Origin: Pseudomonas fluvialis
GTDB taxonomy: Bacteria > Pseudomonadota > Gammaproteobacteria > Pseudomonadales > Pseudomonadaceae
Length of the DNA: 64,000 nucleotides
Assembly: GCF_014207935.1 (NCBI RefSeq)
Contig: NZ_JACHLL010000002.1
Location: 765,801-829,800 of the forward strand
Direction: 5' to 3'
Both the position numbers and the translations under genes were made by a program. The notes under the pieces were generated by a model. The model made no database searches. It saw only the letters and a program-made list of their open reading frames with translations, and was not told the origin of the DNA. Positions 63,822 through 64,000 of this stretch are shown here, one piece after another. Each line of letters starts with the position of its first letter. Position 1 is the first letter of the stretch.

Positions 63822-64000
63822 TCCGATTAGGAGAAAGTGAATCGGGCCTACTGTAGTGCACACTTTCAAAAGTCAGCGTTAGGGCCGGAGCAAATGTCTG
63901 CTTCTGGCCCAGACCGTGTAAAAACGCAGCGGGTGATGGATAGCTGGATATTGGGGTGTTTTAGCTGCGCCCAGAGGCCCTAGGGGCTCCTAGTGTGTCG
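63822..64000. other. Short terminal stretch with no recognisable gene
   Basis: The last ~180 bases contain no convincing ORF, RNA or repeat within this window. A second copy of the ssrA 3' end, which would mark the far attachment site of an island, is not seen. Confidence 0.5.

Noticed and set aside
62691..64000. CRISPR array or direct repeats in the island remnant
   Set aside because: No regularly spaced repeats are present, and no second ssrA 3'-end copy was found.

Overview
The window is chromosomal DNA of a Pseudomonas species. The evidence is gene content and order: dksA-gluQ-cbrX-cbrA-cbrB-crcZ-pcnB-folK-panBC, pnp-rpsO-truB-rbfA-infB-nusA-rimP-tRNA-Leu-secG-tpiA-glmM-folP-ftsH, greA-carB-carA-dapB-dnaJ-dnaK-grpE and recN-fur-bamE-rnfH-ratA-smpB-ssrA are all in the arrangement known from P. 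aeruginosa. The tmRNA tag reads ANDDNYALAA, the base composition is GC-rich, and REP-type and MITE-like repeats of pseudomonad style are present. Almost all of it is core housekeeping DNA; only the last 1.3 kb looks like acquired DNA.

Layout. 1-2439 (minus): the end of a heme/metal-chelate ABC importer operon (permease, ATPase, ChaN-like lipoprotein cut by the window edge). 2637-4842: a small Rieske protein, sfsA and a class I aminotransferase. 5034-11650: dksA, gluQ, then the carbon/nitrogen-control module cbrX-cbrA-cbrB with the small RNA crcZ, including a sigma-54 promoter and upstream CbrB-like sites. 11761-17275: pcnB, folK, panB, panC, pgi (panD is not at its usual place). 17446-22749: acs, an MpaB-like oxygenase, a thiolase and a methyltransferase, followed by a 146-bp MITE-like element. 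22965-29752: an envelope cluster made of a DUF748 protein, three tandem DUF2845 proteins, a rhomboid protease and a convergent zinc-finger/membrane/TPR protein.

29843-44121 (minus): the large transcription/translation/cell-wall block from pnp to ftsH. It includes tRNA-Leu(GAG) and, between the tRNA and rimP, a short promoter-hairpins-terminator unit that looks like a small RNA or an attenuated leader. rlmE, normally next to ftsH, is missing. 44499-55085: yhbY (plus), then DUF4149, greA, carB, carA, dapB, dnaJ, dnaK and grpE (minus), with a sigma-32 type promoter upstream of grpE lying back-to-back with the LexA box of recN. 55109-62690: recN, fur, bamE, rnfH, ratA, smpB, a hybrid sensor kinase and ssrA.

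62730-64000: downstream of the tmRNA gene lie a small DUF6953-like gene, the C-terminal remnant of a P4-type integrase, and a truncated, frameshifted TIR-domain gene related to Thoeris ThsB. I read this as the eroded edge of a defence-carrying genomic island. I found no intact new system. The best leads are the 38.5-kb small RNA candidate, the triple DUF2845/rhomboid envelope cluster, the MITE-like element, and the TIR remnant, which suggests this ssrA locus has hosted defence genes.
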